From Ilumatobacteraceae bacterium (GTDB lineage: Bacteria > Actinomycetota > Acidimicrobiia > Acidimicrobiales > Ilumatobacteraceae): a stretch of 64,000 bases of DNA. Made by a program: the position numbers and the translations under genes. The notes beneath the pieces were generated by a model. It saw only the letters and a program-made list of their open reading frames with translations. It ran no database searches and was not told where the DNA came from. Positions within the stretch are counted from its first letter, which is position 1; each line of letters opens with the position of its first letter. Shown here piece by piece: positions 48,334-60,951 of this stretch. The stretch is taken from the NCBI GenBank assembly GCA_024644465.1, contig JAHEKY010000006.1:1-64000 (forward strand), in the 5' to 3' direction.

Positions 48334-49158
48334 GTGCGCCGCCGCCCCCAACTCGTCCCGTGGAAGTCGGCGGGGCTGCTGAGCGAACGGCAGGCGAGCG
48401 GCGACGACGTCGTCCGCACGACCGGCTGGGTGTTCAACAACGAACGCGGCGAGAACCTCACGCTCGAGGAGTTCGTCGCCACCGGCGACAGCGAGGTCGC
48501 ATCGTACCTGACGATCTTCGGGCTGCGGTCGCCGGACCTCGAACGGCAGACGCTCGTCGAGATCGGCTGCGGCATCGGGCGGATGACGTGCGCGTTCACG
48601 CGCGAGTTCGGCAGGGTCGTGGCGTGCGACCTCGATGCGGGCTTTCTCGAGCGTTGTCACGAGACGGTCGGCCGCTTCGGCAGGATCGAGCGGCTGTCGA
48701 CGAGCCACGTCGCCGACGGGCAGACGCTCGACCTCGCGCCGAACTCGGCTGACGTCGCGTTCAGCTACATCACGTTCCAGCACTGCGACCCCGACGACGC
48801 GCTCGAACTCACCTCCGAGGCGGTCCGGGTCACCAAGCCCGGCGGCAAGGTCGTGCTCAACTACCGCTGCCGCGGCGCCGGCGACGCCGTGCTGATGCCG
48901 ATGAGCAAGGTGATGCGTGGGCTCTTCCGGATCCCCAAACTCGGCACGTGGCTCGCCCGTCACCGGATGGCGGCGCGGATCGGCTGGCAGGCCAACCGCC
49001 TCAATCCCGACGAGATCATCGGCCCGCTCTCGGTGCTGTTCAGCAACGTCGAGATCTGGCGTAACCCGAAGAGCCACGTCCACGGTCGTGGCGCGGTCGT
49101 GCAGACGTTCGACGGCATCAACAAGAAGCACTACTGGGTGGTCGGCACCGTCCGCTGA
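48334..49158 (+). CDS. SAM-dependent methyltransferase
   Basis: LVEIGCGIGRMTCAFTREFGRVVACDLDAGFLE; FSYITFQHC. Confidence 0.9.
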   Translation: MRRRPQLVPWKSAGLLSERQASGDDVVRTTGWVFNNERGENLTLEEFVATGDSEVASYLTIFGLRSPDLERQTLVEIGCGIGRMTCAFTREFGRVVACDLDAGFLERCHETVGRFGRIERLSTSHVADGQTLDLAPNSADVAFSYITFQHCDPDDALELTSEAVRVTKPGGKVVLNYRCRGAGDAVLMPMSKVMRGLFRIPKLGTWLARHRMAARIGWQANRLNPDEIIGPLSVLFSNVEIWRNPKSHVHGRGAVVQTFDGINKKHYWVVGTVR

Positions 49159-49201
49159 CGCCCCTTCGCGGCGATTGCGTTCGGTGTGGAGTGCCGTCGC
49201 C

Positions 49202-50098
49202 CTAGCTCGCCGCCTCCGCGACCACGTCTGCGATGAACGCCAGCGATTCCCCGGTGTCGACGCGGTAGTAGAAGCCCATCGACGCGCACTGGCTGTCGCC
49301 CCACGACGTCACGCCGACGACGACCTGGTCGCCGTGCGGGCCGCGCAGGATCGGGCCGCCGGAGTCACCGAAGCACGTTCCTTCGTCGCCCTTCGACTGG
49401 TTCTGCGACACCCGCAGCCACGCGTCCTGGAGGCCCTGGAACGCGCTCTGCGCGTACTGCCGGCGGTCGAGGTACTCGATGTCCCACGGCGGCGGGTCGC
49501 TGAAGCTGGCGCCGTACCCGACGACGACGAATCGCTCGCGGTGCTCACCGTTGCGGCGGACCTTCGTGCGACGGAGGTCCTCCAACTCGTCGAGCGGAGC
49601 GACGCTCATCGGGGTCACCCCGGCGACCGGTTCGGCCAGGATGATCGCGGCGATGTCGTGAGGATCCGACGTCGGGCCCCAGTCGTAGTCGGGACTGTTG
49701 ACGACGCGCACGATGTCGAGGCACGTGTCGCACTTCACCGTGGCGTCGGGCGGGTCGAAGTCCGACGGGTCGGCGTCGAAGCTGACCCAGACGTGCGGTT
49801 CGCCGATCGGGACGCCGTTCGCATCGGTGAGGCCGTCCGCGACGAGCCCCTCAGCGCAGTGGCCCGCCGTCAGGAAGACCTGCGGGTGGATCAGCGTGCC
49901 GCTGCAGTACACCCCGAGCCCGAACTCCGGTGCGCCGAGCACGCGCCAGTCGACGATGATCGCGCCGACGGCCGGATACTGCTCGCCGGGACCCGTCGTG
50001 TCGAACTCGCCCCACGTGATCGCCGAGACCGACGCGCTCACGATCATCGTCGACGCGACACCCGCCGCCACGGCCAGCCGTCTCAGTCCTCGCTGCAT
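49202..50098 (-). CDS. Secreted trypsin-like (S1) serine protease
   Basis: FLTAGHCAEG, DIAAIILAEPV, CFGDSGGPILRG catalytic triad motifs; signal peptide. Confidence 0.93.
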   Translation of the reverse strand: MQRGLRRLAVAAGVASTMIVSASVSAITWGEFDTTGPGEQYPAVGAIIVDWRVLGAPEFGLGVYCSGTLIHPQVFLTAGHCAEGLVADGLTDANGVPIGEPHVWVSFDADPSDFDPPDATVKCDTCLDIVRVVNSPDYDWGPTSDPHDIAAIILAEPVAGVTPMSVAPLDELEDLRRTKVRRNGEHRERFVVVGYGASFSDPPPWDIEYLDRRQYAQSAFQGLQDAWLRVSQNQSKGDEGTCFGDSGGPILRGPHGDQVVVGVTSWGDSQCASMGFYYRVDTGESLAFIADVVAEAAS

Positions 50099-50191
50099 GT
50101 CAACCTCCTCGTACTCGCGAGTGCGCAGTCTCGCACCAACGGATGCGTCGCGAAAGCGCGAGTTCGGCCGGCCGACGGCCACCGAGCGGGC

Positions 50192-51442
50192 TCAGCGGCG
50201 TTCGGGGAGGGGGGCGCTGTAGTCGGCGCCGGAGTCGAGGCCGAACGCAGTGTGCAGCGTGCGCGCGGCCCGCTCCATGTCGTCGGCCGGGATGATGATC
50301 GAGATGCGGATCGTCGACGTCGAGATCATCTGGATGTTGATCTCTTCGTCGGCGAGCACCCGGAACATCTTCGCAGCGATACCCGGTGCCGACTTCATGC
50401 CCGCGCCGACGAGCGACACCTTCGCGATGTCGTTGTCATGGGTGACTCCGGTCGCGCCGATCTCCTCGGCGACGCGCTGCACGATCGCTTCGGCCTGATC
50501 CATGTCGGACATCGGCATCGTGAAGCTGATGTCGGTCGTGCCGTCGGTCGACGTGTTCTGCACGATCATGTCGACGTTGACGTTGGCCTCCGCCAGTGGC
50601 TCGAAGAGCGCGGCCGAGACACCGGGGCGGTCGGGCACACCGAGCACGGTGACCTTCGCCTCGGTCATGTCGGTGACGACACCGGAGATGATCGGATCTT
50701 CCATCGAGGGCTCCTCGTTGCTGACCCATGTTCCCTGTTCCCACGTGAACGCGGAACGGACATGGAGTGGAACGTCATGGTTGCGGGCGAACTCGACCGA
50801 CCGGAGGGCGAGCACCCTCGACCCCGCGCCGGCCATCTCGAGCATCTCGTCGAAGTGGACCTTCGCCAGCTTGCGCGCTCGCGGCACGATGCGCGGATCG
50901 GCGGAGAAGACACCGGTGACATCGGTGTAGATCTCGCACGCGTCGGCGCCCATCGCCTGGGCGAGTGCGGAGGCCGTGAGGTCGGAGGCACCGCGCCCCA
51001 TCGTGGTGATCTCCTTGGCGGTGCTGACGCCCTGGAAGCCCGCGATCACCGCAACCTTCCCGTCGGACAGGGCGGCGCGCACGCGGTCGCCCTTGACCTC
51101 GAGAATCTTCGCTTTGCGGTGGGTCGTGTCGGTGATGATGCCGACCTGGCTGCCGGTGAAGCTGATCGCCTCGATGCCACGGTCGGCGAGCGCCATCGTG
51201 AGCAGGGCCGCCGTCTGGCGCTCACCCGTCGTCAGCAGCATGTCCATCTCGCGGCCGGGCTGGTTCGCCGACACCGAGTTCGCGAGCGCGATCAGGTTGT
51301 CGGTGGCCTTGCCCATCGCGGACACGACGACGATGACGTCGTTGCCGTGCTTCTTCGTGAACATCACGTTGTCCGCGACGGCGCGGATGCGGTCCGGGTC
51401 GGCCACCGAAGTGCCGCCGTACTTCTGGACGATCAGAGCCAC
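50192..51442 (-). CDS. lysC: Aspartate kinase
   Basis: ALIVQKYGGTSVADPDRIRAVADNV, TTMGRGASDLTASALAQAMGADACEIYTDVTGVFSADPR; two ACT domains. Confidence 0.97.
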   Translation of the reverse strand: MALIVQKYGGTSVADPDRIRAVADNVMFTKKHGNDVIVVVSAMGKATDNLIALANSVSANQPGREMDMLLTTGERQTAALLTMALADRGIEAISFTGSQVGIITDTTHRKAKILEVKGDRVRAALSDGKVAVIAGFQGVSTAKEITTMGRGASDLTASALAQAMGADACEIYTDVTGVFSADPRIVPRARKLAKVHFDEMLEMAGAGSRVLALRSVEFARNHDVPLHVRSAFTWEQGTWVSNEEPSMEDPIISGVVTDMTEAKVTVLGVPDRPGVSAALFEPLAEANVNVDMIVQNTSTDGTTDISFTMPMSDMDQAEAIVQRVAEEIGATGVTHDNDIAKVSLVGAGMKSAPGIAAKMFRVLADEEINIQMISTSTIRISIIIPADDMERAARTLHTAFGLDSGADYSAPLPERR

Positions 51443-51513
51443 GAGTTCGTGAGGTTACTTGTCAGCGTCGCGATGCAGCCGGTTGGTTCGCGTCGTCACC
51501 GTGCGAGGCATGA

Positions 51514-51846
51514 CTACGACTGCTTGACGACGTGTTCGACGACGTCGAACGACATCAGGTCGGCGCCCTGCGCGACCGGCTTGCGCTGCTCGGCATTGCC
51601 GTCGGCCTGCCCGGAGCCGTGGCCACGTTCGAAGTCCTGGCTGTTCATCCAGTTCTGGAACGCCTCCTCCGACGCCCACCGCGTGTACACGAAGTAGCGG
51701 TCCTCGCCCTCGGTCGGGCGCAGCAGTTGGAAGTCCTCGAACCCCTCGAACTGCTCGACCATCTTGGCGCGCCCGGCGAAGCGGCCCTCCAGCTGCGGGC
51801 CCATGCCCTCGGGGATCGTGATGGCATTGATCTTGACGACGCTCAT
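51514..51846 (-). CDS. Antibiotic biosynthesis monooxygenase-type (ABM) protein
   Basis: MSVVKINAITIPEGMGPQLEGRFAGRAKMVEQFEGFEDFQLLRP..RYFVYTRWASEEAFQNWMNS. Confidence 0.85.
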   Translation of the reverse strand: MSVVKINAITIPEGMGPQLEGRFAGRAKMVEQFEGFEDFQLLRPTEGEDRYFVYTRWASEEAFQNWMNSQDFERGHGSGQADGNAEQRKPVAQGADLMSFDVVEHVVKQS

Positions 51847-51882
51847 CGCCCCAGCATGCCAATTCACCGCCCCATTCCGACG

Positions 51883-51992
51883 CTCCGGTGAGAGGTGAGA
51901 GGACCTGTCACACCCAGATCTCACCGCACGCGGCGTTGCACGGCGTGCGGTGAGAGTCAGGAGTACCTGTGCCTCTCACCTCTCACCGGAGG
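51883..51992. repeat. Nested inverted repeat made of two inverted copies of the 11372-11635 repeat unit
   Basis: Outer 20-bp perfect arms CTCCGGTGAGAGGTGAGAGG (51883-51902) / CCTCTCACCTCTCACCGGAG (51972-51991); inner 13-bp perfect arms TCTCACCGCACGC / GCGTGCGGTGAGA. Confidence 0.93.
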
Positions 51993-53157
51993 GCTGTTGG
52001 GTGAGTTCGGCGAGGGTCGTCAGCGCGTCGAAGACGTCGGTGAAGCGGGTCGTCAGCGGTGACATCCCGAGTCGCAGGATGTCCGGATCGCGCTTGTCGA
52101 CGACCACCTTGCGGGCGAGCAACTCGCCGTGCAGCCGCGACGCGTCCGCGTGCCGGATCGCGACGTGCCCACCCCGCCGCTCGGCAGCGCGAGGCGAGAT
52201 CGTCTCGAGTCCGAGCTGGTCGGCGATCGTGATCCCGAGCTCGGTCAGTTCACGCGCCTTCGCGGCGATCGCGGCGATGCCCGCCTCGGCGGTGACCGCG
52301 ATGCCCTCGCGGGCCCCGACGAGGCCGAGGATGCCCGGTGTTCCGTTCAGCAGCCGTCCGATGCCAGGCCGCGGGTCGAACGGGCGGTCCATCGCGAACT
52401 GGTCGGCCTGGCCGAACCACCCCCAGATCGGTTGCGTGATGCGGTCGTGCAGATGTTCGGCGACGTAGGTGAACGCCGGCGAGCCCGGCCCACCGTTGAG
52501 GAACTTGTACGTACAGCCGACGGCGAGATCGGCGCCGAGTGCGGGGAGGTCGAGGTCGAGCACCCCGACCGCGTGCGACAGATCCCACACCGTCTCGGCG
52601 CCGGCGGCGCGAGCGCGGGCGGTCTCGGCCGCGACGTCGGCGATCTCGGCGGTGCGGTAGTCGACCATCGAACGGACCACGACGTCGACGCCGTCGAGGT
52701 CATCGAGGCCGGCCCGGACCTCCCCGCCGCGCAACCGCGCAACGCCTTCGGCGACGTACCGATCGGTCGGGAAGTCGGATCGGTCGATCGCGATCACCGG
52801 GCCACCCCGAGCGGCCGTGCCGAGGTCGAGCGCGACGTTCACGAGCTGGAAGATGCCGACGGTCGTCGAATCGTGGACGGCGACCGCGCCCGGCGCGGCG
52901 CCGAGCAGCGGCGCGAGCCGTGCACCGACGTCGAGCGGCATGTCGAGCCAGCCGTGCTCCCACCATGACGTGATGAGGTCGCCGGCCCATTGCCGTTCGA
53001 CCGCGTCCCGCAGCGCAGCGACCGTCCGCCGCGGCGTCATCCCGAGTGAGTTGCCGTCGAGGTAGATCAGGTCGGGATCGGGGATCACGAACTCGTCGCG
53101 CCACGCCCGCAGGGCGTCGGCGGCGTCGAGTCGTTCGGCATCGGCACGGTCGATCAC
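51976..53157 (-). CDS. kynU: Kynureninase
   Basis: IYLDGNSLGMTPRR, VWDLSHAVGVLDLDLPALGADLAVGCTYKFLNGGPGSPAFTYV, PIWGWFGQADQFAMD. Confidence 0.95.
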   Translation of the reverse strand: MIDRADAERLDAADALRAWRDEFVIPDPDLIYLDGNSLGMTPRRTVAALRDAVERQWAGDLITSWWEHGWLDMPLDVGARLAPLLGAAPGAVAVHDSTTVGIFQLVNVALDLGTAARGGPVIAIDRSDFPTDRYVAEGVARLRGGEVRAGLDDLDGVDVVVRSMVDYRTAEIADVAAETARARAAGAETVWDLSHAVGVLDLDLPALGADLAVGCTYKFLNGGPGSPAFTYVAEHLHDRITQPIWGWFGQADQFAMDRPFDPRPGIGRLLNGTPGILGLVGAREGIAVTAEAGIAAIAAKARELTELGITIADQLGLETISPRAAERRGGHVAIRHADASRLHGELLARKVVVDKRDPDILRLGMSPLTTRFTDVFDALTTLAELTQQPSGER

Positions 53158-53198
53158 CGCGCCAGCCTGCCAAACCCCGACGCCGATACCAGAATGGG

Positions 53199-53774
53199 TC
53201 AGGGGACCTTCGACGCGACGACGCGACCGTTCTCGTCGCGGAACTGCGCCTCGAAGTTGTAGGCCTCGGCTTCGAGCGGGTTGCGGTGGTACGCGGTCGG
53301 CTTGCTGATGTAGCTCGGCAGCTCACCGCTGCCGTCGAGGTAGCCCTCGCCGTACTTGCACGCGAAGCCCTTCTCGCCGCCGAGGCGTTGGTACTGGTCG
53401 ACGTGGACGACCTCGTGCACCAGCTTCACGAACTGGGTCGGGTCGGACTCGGTCAAGGTCTTGTCGCGCCAGTAGATCGTCCAGTCGAAGGTCATCGCGT
53501 AGATCGAGCCCTCCTTGCTGAACTTGTTCGACGGCAGCCGGCAGCCGGTGCGCACACGGATCTGGTCCACGTCGAGTTCCGGGAACAACGTCTGCAGCTT
53601 CGCCCGCGTCGCGACCTGCAGTTCCTTGCGGGGGCGGAAGAAGTTCGCCAGCTCGGCCGAACGGCGCGTCTCGCTGAGGATCGCCTTCCCGAGCGCGCAG
53701 CCGACCGGGATCGCCTTCGGCTTCAAGAACCCGAGTGCTTCGCCGATCGACCGGATCGTTCCGAAGAGTGCCAT
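53199..53774 (-). CDS. DUF4157-like zinc-metallopeptidase-fold protein
   Basis: KLVHEVVHVDQYQRLGG (HExxH) and NPLEAEAYNFE; ATG at 53774. Confidence 0.65.
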   Translation of the reverse strand: MALFGTIRSIGEALGFLKPKAIPVGCALGKAILSETRRSAELANFFRPRKELQVATRAKLQTLFPELDVDQIRVRTGCRLPSNKFSKEGSIYAMTFDWTIYWRDKTLTESDPTQFVKLVHEVVHVDQYQRLGGEKGFACKYGEGYLDGSGELPSYISKPTAYHRNPLEAEAYNFEAQFRDENGRVVASKVP

Positions 53775-53813
53775 GGGGCCAGCCTTCCACCATCTCCCGC
53801 CGCGCGCCACCGA

Positions 53814-53842
53814 AGCAGAGTTGTGTCAGACACAACTCTGCT
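53814..53842. terminator. 29-bp palindrome (14-bp perfect arms) downstream of the DNA ligase stop codon
   Basis: AGCAGAGTTGTGTC-A-GACACAACTCTGCT. Confidence 0.7.
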
Positions 53843-53844
53843 CG

Positions 53845-54753
53845 TCAGGGCTCGACCAGCGCGATGAAGCTGGCGTGGCGGACGAGGCCCTCGTTCGTGA
53901 ACTCGGCGATCTCGATCGCTGCGGTCAGCGCCGGTTTCACCCACACCGCGCCGCGCCGGTGTTTCGGGGGCGGCAGCGTCGCGAACGGGCACGTGTCGAC
54001 CTCCAGTGCCCGCAGGCGCGTCGTCAGGTCCGCCAGCGTGCGCTGGTCGAAGCCAGTGCCGACCCCGCCCGCGAACCGGAGCGTCCCCGCATCGTCGTCG
54101 AGGCCGACGAGCAGCGCGCCGAACGACGACTCCCGGTTGCCGCTGCCGGCGGTGTAGCCGCCGATCACGACGTCGACCCGCCGCCGGTTCTTGACCTTGA
54201 TCCAGTCCTTCGAGCGCGTTCCCGGCCGGTAGGTCGAGTCGACCCGCTTGGCGATCACGCCTTCGAGGTGTTGCGCGGCGGTCGCCTCCAGCAGCGCCGC
54301 ACCGTCACCGATCCGATGCGCCGGGACGAGCCAGTTCGGTCCCGGCTCGACCAGTTCCTCGAGCAGCCGCCGCCGGTCGAGGTACGGCAGCCCGATCGTG
54401 TCCGTGCCACCGATCGAGAGGACGTCGAAGACGTGCAGCACCGCCTGCCGGTCCGAACCCCGCCCACTCTGCTGCACGAGCTCGAACCGGGGGCGACCGT
54501 CGTCGTCGAACACGACGAGTTCGGCGTCGAGGATCGCCTCGGTCGTGTTGACGGCATCGGCCAGGGCCTCGAACTCCGGCCAGCGATCGGTCACGTCCTT
54601 GCCCGACGTGCTCTGCAGCCGGACCCGGCCGTCGGCGACGAACACGATCGTGCGGTAGCCGTCCCACTTGATCTCGTACGCCCAACCCTCGTCGGGGGCG
54701 GGGAGTGAGCCCATCGACGCCTTCATCGGCAGGACCGGAAACGTCAGGCTCAC
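53845..54753 (-). CDS. ATP-dependent DNA ligase (LigD-ligase-domain/LigC-like)
   Basis: YEIKWDGYRTI (adenylation lysine), AILDAELVVFDDDGRP, EGVIAKRVDSTYRPGTRSKDWIKVKN, C-terminal OB domain. Confidence 0.93.
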   Translation of the reverse strand: MSLTFPVLPMKASMGSLPAPDEGWAYEIKWDGYRTIVFVADGRVRLQSTSGKDVTDRWPEFEALADAVNTTEAILDAELVVFDDDGRPRFELVQQSGRGSDRQAVLHVFDVLSIGGTDTIGLPYLDRRRLLEELVEPGPNWLVPAHRIGDGAALLEATAAQHLEGVIAKRVDSTYRPGTRSKDWIKVKNRRRVDVVIGGYTAGSGNRESSFGALLVGLDDDAGTLRFAGGVGTGFDQRTLADLTTRLRALEVDTCPFATLPPPKHRRGAVWVKPALTAAIEIAEFTNEGLVRHASFIALVEP

Positions 54754-54766
54754 GACGGCGATCGTG

Positions 54767-55996
54767 TCACGTCGGGCGTACGTCGCCCGGCAGCCGGCTC
54801 GACAGCACGCCGTCCGCCTCGAGTTGGTCGAGCCGGTCGTCGTCGTAGCCCAGCAGCTCGCGGAGCACGCTCCGGTTGTCCTCGCCCCGATACTTCGGTA
54901 CGCCCGCGATGCCGACGTCCGGAGCGTCACCGAACCGCCAGGGCACGTTCGGGACGCGGATCGTTCCGCCGCGCCGGTCGTCGACGTCGACGGTCGCGCG
55001 ACGCTGTCGCGCCCAGTCGGTGTCGGCGAGGTCGCCCGGCTGGCGGACGCGTCCGGTCGCGAGACCGACCTCGGCGAACCGCTGCTCGAAGTGCTCGGCG
55101 CTCGGGATCTTCGCCGCGTCGCCGGCGATGATCGAGCACAGGTCGTCGTAGTTCGCGACGCGCGACGCGACATCGACGAAACGTTCGTCGTCCGCGAGGT
55201 CGGGGCGGCCGATCGCGGCGATGAACAACTCGAACGTCCCACGCTCGGCGGGGTGGCCGCTGACGATGTACGACTCGCCGGTCGCGATCTGCATCACGAG
55301 GTAGTCGCCCGGCCGGAAGCTGCGGATGGCGTTCGGGTCGACCGGCTCGGTCCAGAGTGCGTCGTGCAGGTGCTCGTTGACGTACATCATCGTCTCGGCC
55401 ATCGAGATGTCGAGCGTCTGCCCCCGCCCGGTGCGCTCGCGCTGATACAGCGCGGCGAGAATCGCAGCGGCCGTCTCGATCCCCGTGTACACGTCGGCGT
55501 GGCTGTGCGGGTCTTTCGTGTACGCACCGCTGCGGGCGTTGCCCTGCGACGCGATGATGCCGCTCTCCGCCTCGACGACCGGGGCGTACGCCCGCCGGTG
55601 CACCCAGGGGCCGGTCTGCCCGTACCCCGACAGCGACGCGTAGATCAGCCGGGGGTTGCGCGCCAGCGCGACGGCGGGGCCGACGCCGAGTCGATCCATC
55701 ACACCGGGCCGATAGTTCTCGACGAGCACGTCGGCGTGGTCGCAGAGGTCGAGCAGCACCGCACTCCCGGCGTCGGTGCCGAGATCGATGCTGAGGTTCC
55801 GCTTGCCGGTGTTCTGCTGGACGAAGTAGCTCGCCAGGCCGTTGCGGCGGGGCGACGAGAAACGGGTGAGGTCGCCGGCCGGAGGTTCGACCTTGATCAC
55901 GTCGGCGCCCAGGTCCGTGAGCATCCGGGTGCAGTGCGGGCCCGACAGCACGCGGGTCAGGTCGAGCACGCGAACACCGGTGAGCGGCGATGACAT
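54767..55996 (-). CDS. CaiB/BaiF family III CoA transferase
   Basis: LTGVRVLDLTRVLSGPHCTRMLTDLGADVIKVEPPAGD, ENYRPGVMDRLGVG, GYGQTGPW. Confidence 0.95.
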   Translation of the reverse strand: MSSPLTGVRVLDLTRVLSGPHCTRMLTDLGADVIKVEPPAGDLTRFSSPRRNGLASYFVQQNTGKRNLSIDLGTDAGSAVLLDLCDHADVLVENYRPGVMDRLGVGPAVALARNPRLIYASLSGYGQTGPWVHRRAYAPVVEAESGIIASQGNARSGAYTKDPHSHADVYTGIETAAAILAALYQRERTGRGQTLDISMAETMMYVNEHLHDALWTEPVDPNAIRSFRPGDYLVMQIATGESYIVSGHPAERGTFELFIAAIGRPDLADDERFVDVASRVANYDDLCSIIAGDAAKIPSAEHFEQRFAEVGLATGRVRQPGDLADTDWARQRRATVDVDDRRGGTIRVPNVPWRFGDAPDVGIAGVPKYRGEDNRSVLRELLGYDDDRLDQLEADGVLSSRLPGDVRPT

Positions 55997-56119
55997 CGAT
56001 CCATCGTGGCCGACGCGGCCGCGTGCCGACGAAGCACGGCGCGGGGAGGCTCGGGCGCAGATGACGGGTGACACGCACGAACTGGCCCACGAGGTTTTTC
56101 TGACGCCTACCATGGGCAA

Positions 56120-58924
<2,805 letters not shown>

Positions 58925-58933
58925 ACACCGCCG

Positions 58934-60163
58934 TCAACGGACGTGGTGCTCGTTGTAGACGAACGATCGCTTGCCGAGGTGCACGATCATCCCGCTGTGC
59001 AACGCGAGACGCTCGTCGGCGGCGAGCTGGCGGAGCGGTTCGTTCGGCCCGGCCTGCACGTACGTGTGGTTGCGGCTGCCGAGGTCGGTGATGATGACGT
59101 CCCAGTCGCTCAGCTCGAGGAGCGCGTGACGGCGTGACACGCTCTGGGCCAGATCGGACACGACGAACGGCGCGGCCTGGCCGGTCCGCACCAACTCGTC
59201 CACGGTCGGGTCACGGCCGATCACGGTGTTCCACCGGACCGTCAGCGTCGAGCCGTCGTCGAGGGTCAGCACGCCGAGCGGCGGTCGCGGCCCCTCGGTC
59301 AGCACCATCGTGCGGCTCGCACCCATCTTGACGCCGGTGCGCGAGCAGTACTTCGCGTCCGGGTGGTTGAAGAAGCCGCGGGGCGAGTACACGCCGATGA
59401 CGTGGATCGTTCGCTCGTACGGTGGTCGGTCGTCTTCGTCCTCGGGCTCGGCGAGAGCGACGGGCAGGGGTGCCCGGTCGGACAGATCGACGTCGTCGGT
59501 CAGCGAGATCGCTTCGAACGGTTCGTCGTCGCCCTCGTCGTCCTCGTCGGCCTCGTCCTCGTCGGTCGTCTCGGCGGCTGCGTCGGCGTCGGCGTCGGCG
59601 TCGGGCGGCGCGGGCGGCCCCGGCGGCTCGGCGGCTGCGTCGACGATCGGCGTCTCCTCGGTCGGCGGTGCGTCGTCGGCCGGCGTCAGCAGTTCCTCGG
59701 CCTCGTCCGGCGTGGCATCGCGGGCGGCCACGAGGACGCCACCGCCCGGCACGGTGCCCGCGCCGAGATCGCTCCACGCCTCCACACCCGGATCCGCGAC
59801 GTCGCCGGCTGCGAGCGTGAAGCCTGCGGTCAACGAGATTGTCTCGGTCACGCCGAGCACGTGGTCGGCGCCGCCGGCGCGACCCTCCGGCCATGTCAGC
59901 TCGACGTCGCCGTGGAGGAACACCGACACGGTGTCCTCGCCGATCGTCGCGACGGCGATCGGTGGTGGGTCGTCCTCGGCGAGCAGCACGCGGGCCAGCC
60001 GCCGCACGCGGTCGTCACCGGCCGTCTCGCCGATCGCCCTGGTGAGCTGATCGACGACGTCCGGCTCGATCCCCTCGGAACGTCCGACGACGACCAGCGT
60101 CTCGTCGATGCGCATGACCATCCCGTCACCGGGGATCAGGCCGACTCGCACGTCCGCAGTCAT
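58934..60163 (-). CDS. FHA-domain protein with acidic/Ala-rich linker
   Basis: C-terminal NTVIGRDPTVDELV..SVSRRHALLELSDWDVIITDLGSRNHTYVQAG..GMIVHLGKRSF; middle DADADADAAAETTDEDEADEDDEGDD. Confidence 0.9.
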   Translation of the reverse strand: MTADVRVGLIPGDGMVMRIDETLVVVGRSEGIEPDVVDQLTRAIGETAGDDRVRRLARVLLAEDDPPPIAVATIGEDTVSVFLHGDVELTWPEGRAGGADHVLGVTETISLTAGFTLAAGDVADPGVEAWSDLGAGTVPGGGVLVAARDATPDEAEELLTPADDAPPTEETPIVDAAAEPPGPPAPPDADADADAAAETTDEDEADEDDEGDDEPFEAISLTDDVDLSDRAPLPVALAEPEDEDDRPPYERTIHVIGVYSPRGFFNHPDAKYCSRTGVKMGASRTMVLTEGPRPPLGVLTLDDGSTLTVRWNTVIGRDPTVDELVRTGQAAPFVVSDLAQSVSRRHALLELSDWDVIITDLGSRNHTYVQAGPNEPLRQLAADERLALHSGMIVHLGKRSFVYNEHHVR

Positions 60164-60951
60164 CGGCGCACCCGCTCGAGATCGTCCGCGAACTCTTCTG
60201 CCGTCTGATACCGCTCCGCTCGTTCGGGTGCGACCGCCCGCTCGACGATCGGCCGGAACCGCTCCGGCAGCTGCTCGCTCACGACCGGTCGGCGGTGGAG
60301 CACGTGCCGGAACGCGTCGAGCACGTTGCGCTCCGGGATCACGCCGTAGGCGCCCTCGCCGCTGATCACCCGGTGCAGCGTCAGGCCCAACGACCAGATG
60401 TCCGACGACCGTGCGGCCCGCTCACCCCAGATCACCTCCGGCTCCATGTACTCGATCGAACCGATCGGGCCCATCCCGGTCGTCGTCATCCCCGGGGTGA
60501 GGATCTGGGCCAGGCCGAGGTCGCCGAGCCGTCCGCGACCGCTGTCGAGCAGGATGTTCGACGGCTTGATGTCCCGATGCACGACGCCGACCTCGTGCAG
60601 CGCGTGCGCCCCCCGAGCGGCGTCGACGACCGCGGTGAGCTTCGTCTTCGGGTCGACGTCGGGGTTGTCGAGCGTGCCCTCGCCGTACCACCCCATCGCG
60701 TAGAACAGGCGCCCGTTCTGTTGCCCGGCGTCATAGACGCTGACGAGGTGTTCGGACCGGACCGCCCCGAACACCCGCAGCTCGTTCGCGACCTGCCGGA
60801 ACTCCTTGTCGGTGGCGTGCCCGGCCATCACCTTCAGCGTGACGAACTCGACGTCGAGCCCCAGCCGTGCCGGAGGGCGCGCCTTGTAGAACGTGCCCGA
60901 GTTGCCCTCGCCGATCGGCTCGAGCACCTGGTAGTCGCCGACTCGGGTCAT
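60160..60951 (-). CDS. Soluble Ser/Thr protein kinase
   Basis: YQVLEPIGEGNSGTFYKA, VTLKVMAG, GVVHRDIKPSNILLD, LGDLGLAQI, SSDIWSLGLTLHRVI; ATG at 60951. Confidence 0.92.
   Translation of the reverse strand: MTRVGDYQVLEPIGEGNSGTFYKARPPARLGLDVEFVTLKVMAGHATDKEFRQVANELRVFGAVRSEHLVSVYDAGQQNGRLFYAMGWYGEGTLDNPDVDPKTKLTAVVDAARGAHALHEVGVVHRDIKPSNILLDSGRGRLGDLGLAQILTPGMTTTGMGPIGSIEYMEPEVIWGERAARSSDIWSLGLTLHRVISGEGAYGVIPERNVLDAFRHVLHRRPVVSEQLPERFRPIVERAVAPERAERYQTAEEFADDLERVRR

Noticed and set aside
48917-51697. 926-aa plus-strand ORF
   Set aside because: Begins inside a methyltransferase in another frame and runs antisense to the S1 protease and lysC; shadow ORF.
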